NCBI RefSeq assembly: GCF_014698235.1
Contig: NZ_JACJSP010000004.1
Coordinates: forward strand, 1 to 64,000
Direction: 5' to 3'
Source of the DNA: Limnothrix sp. FACHB-406
Lineage (GTDB): Bacteria; Cyanobacteriota; Cyanobacteriia; CACIAM-69d
Length of the DNA: 64,000 nt
The stretch's first letter is position 1. Every line of letters starts with the position of its first letter. This document shows positions 1 to 9,900 of this stretch, in pieces. The notes below the pieces were generated by a model. The model saw only the letters and a program-made list of their open reading frames with translations. It was not told the origin of the DNA and searched no databases. The translations under genes and the position numbers were made by a program.

Positions 1-45
1 AATGAGCGTAACATTGGTGTACTACTTTTTGATTGTTTGGGGTAA
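1..45 (+). CDS. C-terminal tail of an upstream gene (partial)
   Basis: Reading from base 1, the frame gives 14 codons ending in VLLFDCLG and a TAA at 43-45. The stop lies inside the first arm of a strong terminator hairpin, which fits the real 3' end of a gene that begins outside the window. Too little is visible to name a family. Confidence 0.4.
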   Translation, partial: NERNIGVLLFDCLG

Positions 46-72
46 GAATTACATCTTCTTACCCCTTTTTTA
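39..72 (+). terminator. Rho-independent terminator
   Basis: A perfect 10-bp inverted repeat (GGGGTAAGAA at 39-48, TTCTTACCCC at 56-65) with a 7-nt loop is followed directly by six T. It ends the gene whose stop codon is at 43-45. The glycosyltransferase remnant downstream therefore has no readthrough promoter in view. Confidence 0.85.
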
Positions 73-80
73 TAACCTGA

Positions 81-281
81 ATCTGTCATTCAACACTTCT
101 GCAAAAATATCTTGATCAAGTTCCTGAACTGTTTGAGAATGTCAAAATTCTAGAGAATCCTGGAATTAATGCTGCACCCTGGAATTTAGATACTTATCCT
201 ATCAGTATTAAGAATCATCAAATTTTTATAGACAATAGCCCTCTAGTATTTTTCCATTTTCATGGACTGAAAGAGATTGCC
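81..281 (+). pseudogene. Truncated C-terminal remnant of a nucleotide-sugar transferase-like domain, in frame with the next CDS
   Basis: The frame of the following CDS stays open upstream to a TGA at 78-80 and encodes recognisable protein: QKYLDQ, then NAAPWNL, then FFHFHGLK. From memory of the family, these motifs sit in the C-terminal part of a cyanobacterial/proteobacterial nucleotide-diphospho-sugar transferase-like domain, where DQKYLD follows the catalytic core. The match begins abruptly at about base 102, some 30 bases after the terminator, and no ATG lies in frame before 282. I infer a 5' deletion that removed the start and the first part of this domain. The rest may still be translated as part of the fused protein below. 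Confidence 0.6.
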
Positions 282-2897
282 TTGGAAAGTTTTGACTTAG
301 GGATCAAGCTTTATGGTGTTGAGGGGTTCAATGATGCTGTAGCACTACTCTACCGAGATTACATAAACCTGCTAAAAACTATTAGCAAAAATCTTGAACA
401 TTTCTTACCTAAAGATCTAATGTTGGATAACATTCGCATTGAAAATAGATCAACAACGTACCAAGGCTCGATACTTTTTGATCAATCTGACATCAATTTC
501 GAAGTTGGAAAACAAAAAGAACATCCTGAATCCATGCTTCAAACTCAATGCGTAGTCCGAATGACAGTGATTGTTTCAGTCTACTGCTCAGAGTTGTTCT
601 TTGAAGGTTTGCTTAAGGATCTAGTGGCGCAAACCAGTTTTCGCCGAAAAGAAATTGAGCTTATTGTTATTGACAGCGCATCCCCAGAAAATGAACAAGA
701 GATTATTCGGCGTTTCATCGAGTTACATCCAGATCAGATACGCTACTACCGAAGTCACTCGAGGGAAACTATCTACGCTGCATGGAATAGAGCAATTCAG
801 GGGGCGCGCGGAAAGTACTTGATCAATGCCAATGCTGACGATCGGCTCCGACCAGATGCGATCGAGGTAATGGCCCGCTATCTTGATGAGCATCCTGATG
901 TCGCAATGGTTTATCCCTATCAGTTGATTACGGATATTCCTAACGAAACCTTTGAAACAACACAAGCCAATCGCGTCTTTAACTGGACAACTTTTAATCC
1001 TGAATGGTTAGCCCAGGGCTATAACCTTGGATCTCACCTGATGTGGCGAGCGTCTCTGCACCAAAAGTATGGCTACTTCCGACCAGATTTGAAGTCGGCT
1101 GGTGACTACGAGTTCGTTTTGCGAATTGCCAAAACTGAGAAGATTGTATGTATTCCTGAAGTTTTAGGACTGTACTACAACAATCAGCAGGGCTTGTCCA
1201 TGAATATCGCGGCCGCTCTACCCGAAACACGCCGTGTACAAGCAGAGTATGGCTTCCACTATAACGACGTACCCCTATATCAGACTCAGCTATCTAGTCA
1301 TTGCCGTGTTCTTGTTATTACCAATCTCTATCCACCCCAAGAACTGGGGGGGTATGGTCGATCGCTTGCGGATTTTGCTGCTGGGTTGCAATCCCGTGGT
1401 CACCAAATACATGTTCTAACCAGCGATGCACCTTACCTGGGTCGCACACCAGATCGAGAAGATGGCATTGATCGCCGCTTGCAACTGTGGGGAACCTACG
1501 AAGGTCAAACCCAAGAGTTGCAGGATCCTAACCAAATCAATGCGATCGTGGCCCATAACGATCGCATCCTGCGCGAGGTTTTGGCACAACTTCAACCCAA
1601 TCTTTGCCTGGTTGGTAATATCTCATTCCTCGGCCCGGCGATTTTTGGGCCTTTGCTAGAACAACAAATTCCGACAATTCATCACCTGGGGTTTGCCCAA
1701 GTTCCTTACCCACCAACCCTTGCTCCCCAGCACCCGCTCTATCACTTGGCCACCGCTAGCGAGGCCGTGGCTCAGGCGGTGCGAGATTCAGGGTTAACGC
1801 AACTGGCAACGTCAACGACTTATCCCGGCGCTCTGGTACGGCAATTTAGCCGGCCCACGCTGCCCCAGCGGGATAAACTCCGGATTTTGTACGCTGGTTT
1901 AGTGATTCAAAGCAAGGGGCCCCACACCCTGCTGGAGGCCCTGACCGTGCTGCAACAGCAGCAGGTGGACTTTGAATGCACGATCGCAGGTAATGCAATT
2001 CATGCGGATTATTTGGCGGCCCTGCGACAGTACCTGCAACAAACAGGGTTAGTCCATCGGGTGCGCCTGGTTGGCCATTTAGATCGAGCGCAACTGGCTG
2101 ACTGTTTTGCTCAGCACAATGTCTTTGTGTTCCCTTCGATTCAGCCGGAAGCTTTCGGGATTGTACAGGTTGAAGCAATGGCGGCCGGGCTAACGGTCTT
2201 GAGCACAGGGGTGGGCGGGGCTTCAGAGGTGATTGAATCCGGAGTGAGTGGTCTGTTATTCCCAGCCGGTGATGCGCTCGCCCTGGCTCAGGCTCTGATC
2301 AGTTTGCCGCAGGATGCAGAACGTTGGGCGCGCCTGGCCGCCACAGGACAAGCAGCAGCCTTTGCCAAATTTGACATTGAGCGATCAATTGACCAACTCG
2401 AACTAAAATTCGAGGAGCTATTGCGCCGAAAAGCCGAACTCAGCAGCCCTATGGTCCTTTCCATTCCCACCTCCCCTGCCACCGATCCCTACACCCAGTG
2501 GCTGTGCGATCGAATCACAAACGTTGTGCGGGTGTATGGACTTGACCCCAGTGATCAAAATACGCTCTCCCTGCTACGTAACTATCGCCAGATGATCGCT
2601 GAGTTTTGGTGTAATAGTCCTGCCGAGAGATTAGCCGATCTCTACGCTGGTCCTCCCGGCCAATTCCACCGGGAACTCTTAAGCAGCGGATTAGTTCATC
2701 ACCCCTTGACACAACTAGAGGTAATTCACCGCCGAACTTTGACAACTGCTTTGCAGAGGTCCCCCCTTCCCAGTCCTGAAGGTCTCAAAGCGTTTTTGGC
2801 AGTGATGCTCTATTTTACGCCGGGGCAAATGCGGGTAGCAGATGCGGCGAGTAAGCTTCCAGCTTGGTTGTTGCCTATTTATCAGCAGTATTTTTAG
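282..2897 (+). CDS. Multidomain glycosyltransferase (GT2 + GT4) with C-terminal repeat module, 5' truncated
   Basis: Probably transfers sugars during capsule, O-antigen or protein glycan assembly at the cytoplasmic face. From the TTG at 282, residues about 1-60 are the end of a broken upstream domain. Residues about 93-330 are a GT-A (GT2) domain with IVSVYC, IDSAS and the metal-binding NADD segment near 185. Residues about 340-690 are a GT-B (GT4) domain with LYPPQELGGYGR at its start and PEAFGIVQVEAMAAG (the E-x7-E region) near 622. Residues about 733-871 are the helical module repeated in the neighbouring genes, ending LPAWLLPIYQQYF. The start is uncertain: TTG 282 has no clear ribosome site, and the next in-frame ATG is at 420. 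Base composition changes from AT-rich (first kilobase) to GC-rich (GT4 and module), which suggests a mosaic gene. Substrates cannot be predicted. Confidence 0.8.
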   Translation: MESFDLGIKLYGVEGFNDAVALLYRDYINLLKTISKNLEHFLPKDLMLDNIRIENRSTTYQGSILFDQSDINFEVGKQKEHPESMLQTQCVVRMTVIVSVYCSELFFEGLLKDLVAQTSFRRKEIELIVIDSASPENEQEIIRRFIELHPDQIRYYRSHSRETIYAAWNRAIQGARGKYLINANADDRLRPDAIEVMARYLDEHPDVAMVYPYQLITDIPNETFETTQANRVFNWTTFNPEWLAQGYNLGSHLMWRASLHQKYGYFRPDLKSAGDYEFVLRIAKTEKIVCIPEVLGLYYNNQQGLSMNIAAALPETRRVQAEYGFHYNDVPLYQTQLSSHCRVLVITNLYPPQELGGYGRSLADFAAGLQSRGHQIHVLTSDAPYLGRTPDREDGIDRRLQLWGTYEGQTQELQDPNQINAIVAHNDRILREVLAQLQPNLCLVGNISFLGPAIFGPLLEQQIPTIHHLGFAQVPYPPTLAPQHPLYHLATASEAVAQAVRDSGLTQLATSTTYPGALVRQFSRPTLPQRDKLRILYAGLVIQSKGPHTLLEALTVLQQQQVDFECTIAGNAIHADYLAALRQYLQQTGLVHRVRLVGHLDRAQLADCFAQHNVFVFPSIQPEAFGIVQVEAMAAGLTVLSTGVGGASEVIESGVSGLLFPAGDALALAQALISLPQDAERWARLAATGQAAAFAKFDIERSIDQLELKFEELLRRKAELSSPMVLSIPTSPATDPYTQWLCDRITNVVRVYGLDPSDQNTLSLLRNYRQMIAEFWCNSPAERLADLYAGPPGQFHRELLSSGLVHHPLTQLEVIHRRTLTTALQRSPLPSPEGLKAFLAVMLYFTPGQMRVADAASKLPAWLLPIYQQYF
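2292..2545 (+). repeat. Direct repeat copy 1 (254 bp)
   Basis: This stretch at the end of the GT4 domain and start of the module recurs at 3837-4090 at a constant offset of 1545 bases with only about six or seven base differences by eye. The two copies flank the AT-rich gene at 2930-3697. Confidence 0.9.
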
Positions 2898-2929
2898 TAC
2901 AATCTCCTTGGAACAAGAGTCTAAGAAAG

Positions 2930-3697
2930 ATGGATATCGTTGTAGCAACAAGCATTGCGCCTAAAAACATTGAACTTCAAAAGCTTGCAATCAAGTCATG
3001 GCTAGACTTGGGCATCTCAGTTGTTTCATTAAACACAAATCAGGAAATTGAATATCTAACTCCTTTTTTTCGAGAGATTGAGTTTCTCAAAGTCGAACAT
3101 ACTGGTAAAAATATGTATGGAAAAGACTATGTATACCTAAACGATATAATGAATTACCTGAAGAAATACGGAACAGATATATGTGGATTGATTAATTCAG
3201 ATATATTTCTGAGAACTACTCCGCATTTTCTGAATTTGATATTACTTGAGTGCAAAAACTCCCTGGTTTTCGCCTCCAGATGGGATCTAAATCAATTAAC
3301 TGATGAACATGGCGAGCTTTTCGAGCTGGGCTTTGATGTCTTTTTCTTTGATCGCAACCTATTAAGTTATTTCCAGACCTCTAGATTTTGCCTAGGTGTC
3401 CCATGGTGGGACTATTGGATTCCTGCAACTGCAGTACAAAATCATCTTACGATTAAGTACGCGGTTACTCCTTTTGCCTATCATCTGAAGCATGACACAA
3501 ATTATGATCAACACATATGGATTCGAGCTGGTATGAAGTTCTTGAAAGATTACGACTCGAATGCATATGAATCATTGTCAAGACAAATCATGAACACTCA
3601 ACTCGCAAAAATGAATCCAATTATAAGCAACACTTTGAAGTGTATCTCTTTTAGGCTTTTATCGGAAGTTGAAAATTCAGCTATTAAAGTGTTTTGA
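2930..3697 (+). CDS. Small GT-A-like glycosyltransferase candidate, AT-rich
   Basis: Encodes 255 residues from the ATG at 2930. The start is preceded by a purine-rich AAGAAAG and begins MDIVVATS, a typical first strand of a nucleotide-binding fold. Around residue 90 the segment INSDIFL resembles the DXD-type site of GT-A enzymes. No signal peptide or membrane segment is seen. The gene is markedly AT-rich against its neighbours and sits between the two copies of a 254-bp repeat, which suggests separate acquisition. It starts 32 nt after the preceding CDS. The glycosyltransferase call rests on the SDIF motif, the N-terminal strand and the neighbours, so it could be another GT-A-fold protein. 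Confidence 0.6.
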   Translation: MDIVVATSIAPKNIELQKLAIKSWLDLGISVVSLNTNQEIEYLTPFFREIEFLKVEHTGKNMYGKDYVYLNDIMNYLKKYGTDICGLINSDIFLRTTPHFLNLILLECKNSLVFASRWDLNQLTDEHGELFELGFDVFFFDRNLLSYFQTSRFCLGVPWWDYWIPATAVQNHLTIKYAVTPFAYHLKHDTNYDQHIWIRAGMKFLKDYDSNAYESLSRQIMNTQLAKMNPIISNTLKCISFRLLSEVENSAIKVF

Positions 3698-3806
3698 AAC
3701 AAAATAGTGCTCGTGAAGTCAATGATAACAGTCTGACAGTAGTTATTCATCGCTCCAGTTTGTACCTGCTTCCCCTCAATGCCAATTCGAGAGTTTCAAA
3801 TAAATA

Positions 3807-5468
3807 ATGCCATGGCAAAATGGGGTGAGTTGCTTTGCTCTGATCAGTTTGCCGCAGGATGCAGAACGTTGGGCGCGCCTGGCTGCCATAGGACAAGCAG
3901 CAGCCTTTGCCAAATTTGATATTGAGCGATCGATTGACCAACTCGAACTAAAATTCGAGGAGCTATTGCGCCGAAAAGCCGAACTCAGCAGCCCTATGGC
4001 CCTTTCCATTCCCACCTCCCCTGCCACCGATCCCTACACCCAGTGGCTGTGCGATCGCATCACAAACGTTGTGCGGGTGTATGGACTTGATCCCAATGAC
4101 CAAAGCACGATTAACCTCCTGCGGGAGCTACGCCGCCAGACTGCCGAGCTTTGGAAGGCTGCGCCAGCGGAGCAACTCCCAGATCTTTACCAAGGCTCTG
4201 TGGGCCAAGCCTATCGCTCCTTGCTGCACAGCGGCTTCCAATCCCAGCCCCTCACGGGTGAAGAAGCCAACTACCTTCAAGCTCTCACTAATCAAGTGAG
4301 TCAGCATACCGTTCAACATCCGGTTGGCTTGCAGGCGTTCTTGGGGGTGATGCTGTATCTCCCCGCTGGCAAGATGAAGGTTGATCAGGCCCCAATGAAG
4401 CTTCCGGCTTGGCTGCTGTCGGATTATCAATCGGTTTTTGAGCCGCCTGGAACTGTAGAGCCGACCAGTGATCCACAGCCGATCGCCCCGCCAACCTCAG
4501 CAACCGCGCCCCTTCATCAGGACATGACCTTCCTGAATCGGTTGTTAGGCTGTGCCAATCTTTACTACATCGACCCCGAAGAAACCTCGATCGCAGAAGA
4601 GCTGCGGCTGATCCGTCAGCAGGTGGGGCAAATTTGGGCCCAAACGCCCCTTGAGCAACTGGAGTCTCTCTACAAGAGTGAATTTGGTCGCCGCTACTTA
4701 GCTCTGCTGGACAGTGGCTATCAAAACTATCCCTTACGCCCGGAAGAGGAGTCCGTTGTTCAGGAGTTGACGGGGCTGATCAGTCAGGGAATCGATCGCT
4801 ACCCGGGGCTGAATGCGCTGTTGGCCATCATGATGTATCTGCCACCGGGCAAAATGCAGGTACGGGACGCAGCCAATCGCTTACCGGCTTGGTTGCTGCC
4901 GGACTATCAGCGAATTTTTGAAGCGGATCAAGCGACAACTGCTCCCTTAGTGCCGTCCCCGCAACCAACCGTCCCCACGGCCGCCCCGGCTGCGGCTGCT
5001 CCACCCTCCGTGAGCCAGCCCCCCAATTTGGCGGAGGATATGGTGTTTCTGAACCGCTTCCTGGGCTGCTCCAATCTCTACGAAATCGACCCGGAAGATG
5101 GGGAAACGGTGGCGGAACTGCGCCAATTGCGACAACGGGTGGCTGAGTTTTGGCTGACGGTTCCTCCATCTCAACTGGAGGCTGTGTTCAACAGTGAACT
5201 GGGTCGCCGTTATGGCATGTACCTGAAATCAGGATTCCAACGGGAGCCGTTGACGGATGGGGAGCGGGAACTGCTGGTGAAGCTGGCGGAAACAGCAGCG
5301 CGTGGTTTCGAGCAGCCCGGTGGTTTGAATGCGTTCTTGGGCGCAATGATGTACTACGCGCCGGGACAAATGCAGGTGAAGGATGCGGCAACCCGTTTGC
5401 CCGGTTGGCTGTTCCCGCTGTACGCGGCGGTGTTTGAGTCCGAGGCTCAAAAAAAAATGACTTCCTAG
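3807..5468 (+). CDS. Protein with a GT4 C-terminal stub and three tandem copies of an unrecognised ~130-residue module
   Basis: Encodes 553 residues. After about ten unmatched residues (MPWQNGVSCF) the protein repeats the last GT4 segment of the first glycosyltransferase (LISLPQDAERW onward). Three modules follow at residues about 73-211, 236-371 and 409-545, separated by Pro/Ala/Thr-rich linkers. Each module contains a helix with R-x2-AE-x-W or similar, a Leu-Y-x-G-x2-Y-x2-LL-x-SG segment, PLT/R-x-EE, and an ending close to PGKMQV-x-DA-x2-LPAWLLPDYQ-x-FE. I do not recognise a named domain. It looks like a gene that lost its catalytic 5' part through the duplication at 3837-4090. The surviving modules are intact and may act as a scaffold. 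A stop codon lies in frame just before the start. Confidence 0.75.
   Translation: MPWQNGVSCFALISLPQDAERWARLAAIGQAAAFAKFDIERSIDQLELKFEELLRRKAELSSPMALSIPTSPATDPYTQWLCDRITNVVRVYGLDPNDQSTINLLRELRRQTAELWKAAPAEQLPDLYQGSVGQAYRSLLHSGFQSQPLTGEEANYLQALTNQVSQHTVQHPVGLQAFLGVMLYLPAGKMKVDQAPMKLPAWLLSDYQSVFEPPGTVEPTSDPQPIAPPTSATAPLHQDMTFLNRLLGCANLYYIDPEETSIAEELRLIRQQVGQIWAQTPLEQLESLYKSEFGRRYLALLDSGYQNYPLRPEEESVVQELTGLISQGIDRYPGLNALLAIMMYLPPGKMQVRDAANRLPAWLLPDYQRIFEADQATTAPLVPSPQPTVPTAAPAAAAPPSVSQPPNLAEDMVFLNRFLGCSNLYEIDPEDGETVAELRQLRQRVAEFWLTVPPSQLEAVFNSELGRRYGMYLKSGFQREPLTDGERELLVKLAETAARGFEQPGGLNAFLGAMMYYAPGQMQVKDAATRLPGWLFPLYAAVFESEAQKKMTS
3837..4090 (+). repeat. Direct repeat copy 2 (254 bp)
   Basis: Second copy of the sequence at 2292-2545, forming the start of the three-module CDS. 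Differences include GCC/GCT, ACA/ATA, GAC/GAT, TCA/TCG, GTC/GCC and GAA/GCA codons. After base 4090 the two genes stay homologous only at protein level, so the near-identity is a recent copy or conversion within older paralogy. Confidence 0.9.
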
Positions 5469-5494
5469 GGAACGCTGAGGCTGGCAGTCCTCAA

Positions 5495-6745
5495 TTGCCT
5501 GAGTTAACGGAGGTAGCTGGCTCCGAATCGGGGGCCAACGATCGGGCAGAGTCTGCTACACCGTCAGCCCCAGACCCCAATGCTGGGCTAATGAATGCTG
5601 AGGGTCGGTTTTGCCACTGGCGCGATCGCCCCTGGGACTCAGTGCGCCCCATCCAAACCTCCTTCCTGACGGGTAGCGACGCGGTGGCGATCGAGATGGC
5701 CGCTCGCAGCTACAGCTATCGGGGCATTCAGACCATCAAAAATCCTTTTGATTGGGCGCTCTATTCCCTGCTGCTCTGGGAACTGAAGCCGCGCACCATT
5801 TTTGAAATTGGCTCCTTTGCCGGGGGAAGCGCTCTCTGGTTGGGAGATCACCTGAATAATTTTGGAATTGATGGGCATATCTACTCGATCGACATCAACC
5901 CGGTGACCGATGTGAGCCATCCAAGGGTGACCTTTTTGGCAGGGGATGGTCGAGACTTGGGGCAAACCCTTTCGCCGGACTGGTTGGCCAGCCTACCGCG
6001 CCCTTGGTTAGTGATTGAGGATGCGGATCACTCCTACGGAACAACCATTGCGGTGTTGGAGTTTTTCCACGGCTGGCTGGAGCAGGGTGATTATGTGATT
6101 GTGGAAGATAGCCTCAGTGCCGGGAAGCCACTGCAAGCCTTGGAAGAATTCTTGATGGTTTGCGGGGATGAATATGAGATTGACACCTATTTCTGTGACT
6201 TCTATGAACGGAATATGACCTGGTGTCTGAACGGTTTCCTCCGCAAACGGACGACCGCTGGGGCGATCGCCCCTTCATTCCCGTCGCGCGAACTGGGAGA
6301 GCCGGGATTGCCAGAATGGGACGAGTTTTGGTTGAACTGGATAGATAGCTGCTTGGATCTTTACGAGCGATCGCCTGAACATTGGGGGGCCTTGGCAGAA
6401 CTCAGTAATGCTCGCTCTCGCTATGCCCATTACTGGAAGGAAGCGCCGATCGAAGACTTGCCGGTGATCTGGCAAAGCACCAGCGGACAAATTTATCAGC
6501 GGCTAGTGGCGAGTCGGTTTGGACAGCGGCCCATCCTGCCAACCGATCTCGATTTTCTGCTGACTTTTGTGGAATATTGCAGTGGTTTGCCGGAACCCGA
6601 ATCGGCCATCCGGACGGCATTGGTGGCCATCGCCTATCCAATTCCAGCGGTCGATCGCTCAGTGTGGGAGCGAATCTATCCTCAGTTACCTGATTGGTTG
6701 GCTCCAGCGGTAACCGCCGCTTTGGAAGCATGGCAGCGGCGTTAG
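5495..6745 (+). CDS. CmcI-like class I methyltransferase/hydroxylase-family protein with a diverged C-terminal module
   Basis: Likely an S-adenosylmethionine-dependent methyltransferase of the cephalosporin-hydroxylase (CmcI/RhmM) type, acting on a sugar or glycan in this locus. Counting from the TTG at 5495, the fold begins near residue 75 (YRGIQTIKNPFD). Motif I IFEIGSFAGGSALWLG is near 102, an acidic SIDIN strand near 130, and IEDADHSY plus VIVEDSLSAG, with metal- and cofactor-binding residues of this family, follow at about 175 and 205. Residues about 275-410 form a diverged copy of the module of the neighbouring genes (ARSRYAHYWKEAP, ending LPDWLAP). The TTG start is 26 nt after the previous stop. 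An in-frame ATG at 5591 (MNAEGRF) is an equally plausible start and removes only a low-complexity stretch. Confidence 0.8.
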   Translation: MPELTEVAGSESGANDRAESATPSAPDPNAGLMNAEGRFCHWRDRPWDSVRPIQTSFLTGSDAVAIEMAARSYSYRGIQTIKNPFDWALYSLLLWELKPRTIFEIGSFAGGSALWLGDHLNNFGIDGHIYSIDINPVTDVSHPRVTFLAGDGRDLGQTLSPDWLASLPRPWLVIEDADHSYGTTIAVLEFFHGWLEQGDYVIVEDSLSAGKPLQALEEFLMVCGDEYEIDTYFCDFYERNMTWCLNGFLRKRTTAGAIAPSFPSRELGEPGLPEWDEFWLNWIDSCLDLYERSPEHWGALAELSNARSRYAHYWKEAPIEDLPVIWQSTSGQIYQRLVASRFGQRPILPTDLDFLLTFVEYCSGLPEPESAIRTALVAIAYPIPAVDRSVWERIYPQLPDWLAPAVTAALEAWQRR

Positions 6746-6950
6746 CGACTGGATGAATAGCCGTTGATTCGCCCGCATGGTGGCGAACCCTGAAGATCTT
6801 TGGGTGCAGGTGGAAGCGGTGATTCGACTGCTAGATCAATTGCTAGATCAATTCGGGGCCCTGCTCCGTTGATCTGGGTTGGAACCGCTCCAGAAAACCG
6901 TTATTCTCGACTCGATCGCCCCCCAAACCCTCAACCAGCCCGCAACTCCG

Positions 6951-9900
6951 ATGGCCGACAATTCCCAGCCGCGTACCTACCACCAATGGTCGATCGCGAA
7001 CCGGCCCACCGCCGCCGACCTCGATCGCATGGCCACCACGGCGCGGCAAGGATTCCGCTACCGGCCGACCATCAGCATTGTGATGCCCACCTACAACACA
7101 CCGGAGCAACTGCTGATTGAGGCGATCGAGTCGGTATTGGCCCAGGTCTATCCCGATTGGGAATTGTGTATTGCGGACGATTGCTCCACCGCGCCCCACA
7201 TGCGGCCGCTGCTTGAGCAATATCAACAGCGCGATCCGCGAATTAAAGTCGCCTTCCGCCCTGAAAACGGTCATATTTCCCGTGCTTCCAACTCCGCCCT
7301 GGAGATTGCAACGGGTGAATATGTTGCCCTGCTGGATCATGACGATTTGCTTACGCCGGATGCCCTGTTTGAAGTGGCCTCGCTGCTGCAACTGCATCCC
7401 GATGCGGACATGATCTACACCGACGAAGACAAAATCGATGAAAAGGGGATTTTGTCGGAACCGACCTGTAAGCCGGCCTGGTGCCCCGACTCGTTTTTGA
7501 CGCGGATGTATATCTGCCACTTGACCGTTTACCGGCGATCGATTTTGACCCAGGTGAGTGGGTTTCGGGCAGGGTTTGAGGGCAGCCAAGACTATGACTT
7601 AGCCCTGCGATTTACGGAGCAGACCGATCGGGTCTATCACATTCCTCGGGTGCTCTATCACTGGCGGATTCACTCCGGATCGGCGGCGGGTTCCACCGAA
7701 GCCAAGCCCTATGCCTATGAGGCGGCGAAAAAGGCCTTGCGGGAGGCGATCGAGCGGCGCGGGGAACCGGGGCAAGTGGAAACCATCGCCAAACGACCGG
7801 GCCACTACCGAATGCGCTACCAGATCGCTGAGCGCAAATTGGTTTCCCTGCTGATTTTTGTGGGCGATCGTCCCGCCGACCTCGATCGCTGCCTGAACGG
7901 AATTGTTCGCCACACGGACTATGGCCCCTATGAGGTGCTGGCCGTGTTGGGAACCACCCAACCGGAGCCGGGCCTTTTGCAGGTGTTGCAACGGTGGCAA
8001 ACCCAGTTGGGAACCGATCGACTGCGGGTCGTGCCCTGTGAGGATTTCAATTGGGCTGCTGCTGCCAATCACGCGGCGCAACAGGCCCGGGGCGATTATC
8101 TGGTGTTTTGGGAAGATGGCATGGAGCCGATGGGAACCGCTTGGTTAACCCGTCTGGTGGAACAGGTTCAGCGATCGCGCATTGGCGTGGCTGGCCCCAT
8201 GGTGCTGGATCCAGAGCAGCAAATTGAACAGGCGGGCCTAACCTTAGGCCTCAATCCCGAGGGGCTTTGTCTCTATCAGGGTTTGGATACCAAGGTCTCT
8301 AACTACGCCAACCTAGCCCACATAGACCTGGCCAATAATGTTTCGGCCTTGCGCTGGACGGGGATGTGTTGCCGCCGATCGACCTGGGCGCGGGTGGGTG
8401 GTGTGGATCCGCGTTTGGGCATTTTTGCGGCGGATTTGGATTTCTGTTTGAAGTTGCGATCGGCCGGCTATCGCCATATCTTTGTGCCCGAATCGCGCCT
8501 GCGCCAGCACCACCCCCTGGCTTGGCAACATCAGCTCACGGATCCGGAAACCCAGCGCCAGGCGGCATTGCGGGTTTTGGAAACCAAGTGGGATCTCCAG
8601 TTGCGCTATGACCTTTGCTATAGTCCCGCCCTGGCCGGGTTGCTCGATCGCCCGGGATTTCGCCGGGACTACGAACGGTTGCAAGCCCAAACCATCCATA
8701 GCCAACAGCCCCTCGTCACGATCGCCATTCCCACCTATAACGGCCGGCGCTATGTTGATGAAGCCCTGGCCAGTGCGCTCCAGCAGAGCTATCCCCACTT
8801 GGAAGTGTTTGTCAGTGACGATGGTTCCACCGATGGGACGATCGAGCAACTGCAAACCGCAGCGGCTCAGGATCCCCAACGAATTCAACTGGTGGCGGGG
8901 CCGCAGGCGGGCATGGTGGCCAACTGGAACCACTGTGCGGAATTTGCGCGGGGCAAATATTTGAAGTTTTTGCACCAGGATGATTTGCTCGATCGCGACT
9001 GTCTGAAGGCCATGGTGGCCTTGGCGGAAAGCGATCCGGAAATTGCCCTGGTGTTTGCCCCCCGGCGCTTGTTGCTGGATCCGTCGGCGGCCCAGGATCC
9101 CGCTTCCCAACGGTTGGCGGCCGGCAGTGAGAACTTGCACCATGGTTGGTCGCACTTGCAGGCGGTGCAACCGGGGGTAGACCTACTGCGAGATCCGCGC
9201 TTGCTGCTGGCTCCCACGGATCCGACCAAGCTGGACAAGCTGAAACAGCTGTTTCAGGATCCGGTGGATCCTGTGGAAAAGGTGGGGCAAATCAACAAAA
9301 TTGGCGAACCGAGCGCGGTGTTGGTGCGTACCGATGCTCTGTTGGCCGTGGGTGGTTTTGATCCGGCCCTGAAGCAATTGGTGGATTTGGATCTTTGGTT
9401 GCGGCTGTTGGCCAAGTACAAGGTGGGCTTTATTGCGCGCCCCCTGTCCAGTCGGCGGATCCATGCCCAGCAGGTGACCCAGCTCAATTCGGCGGAGAAA
9501 GAGTTGGAAACCGATGCTCGCCGGTTTTATCACAAGCTGGTGGCGGCTCCCTGGTTTGATCAGCTCCATTCCCGATCGCAACAAATTGCTCAGGCAATGA
9601 CCAAGCATATGGATCGGCTGCTGAAATCCGAGCGGCCGCGCCTGGCTCCAGTTCCGGCGGGAACGGAGCGGCCCCTGTGGTCGGTGATGTTGCCGGTTTA
9701 TAACCCCGATCCGCAGCAATTGGCCTTGGCGCTGCAAAGTGTGTTGGATCAGGCCCTGCCGGCCGATCGAATGCAGATCGAGGTGTTGGATGATGCGTCC
9801 GATCGGGTGGATGTGCGGGCGATCGTGCAGCGGGTGGCGGGCGATCGGGTGCTGTATACCCGTCAGCCCAAAAATCGAGGACTGCTAGGCAATTGGCAGG

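Noticed and set aside
8313-9170. Minus-strand open frame of 285 codons
   Set aside because: Antisense to the giant glycosyltransferase, Gly/Gln/Ile-rich shadow.
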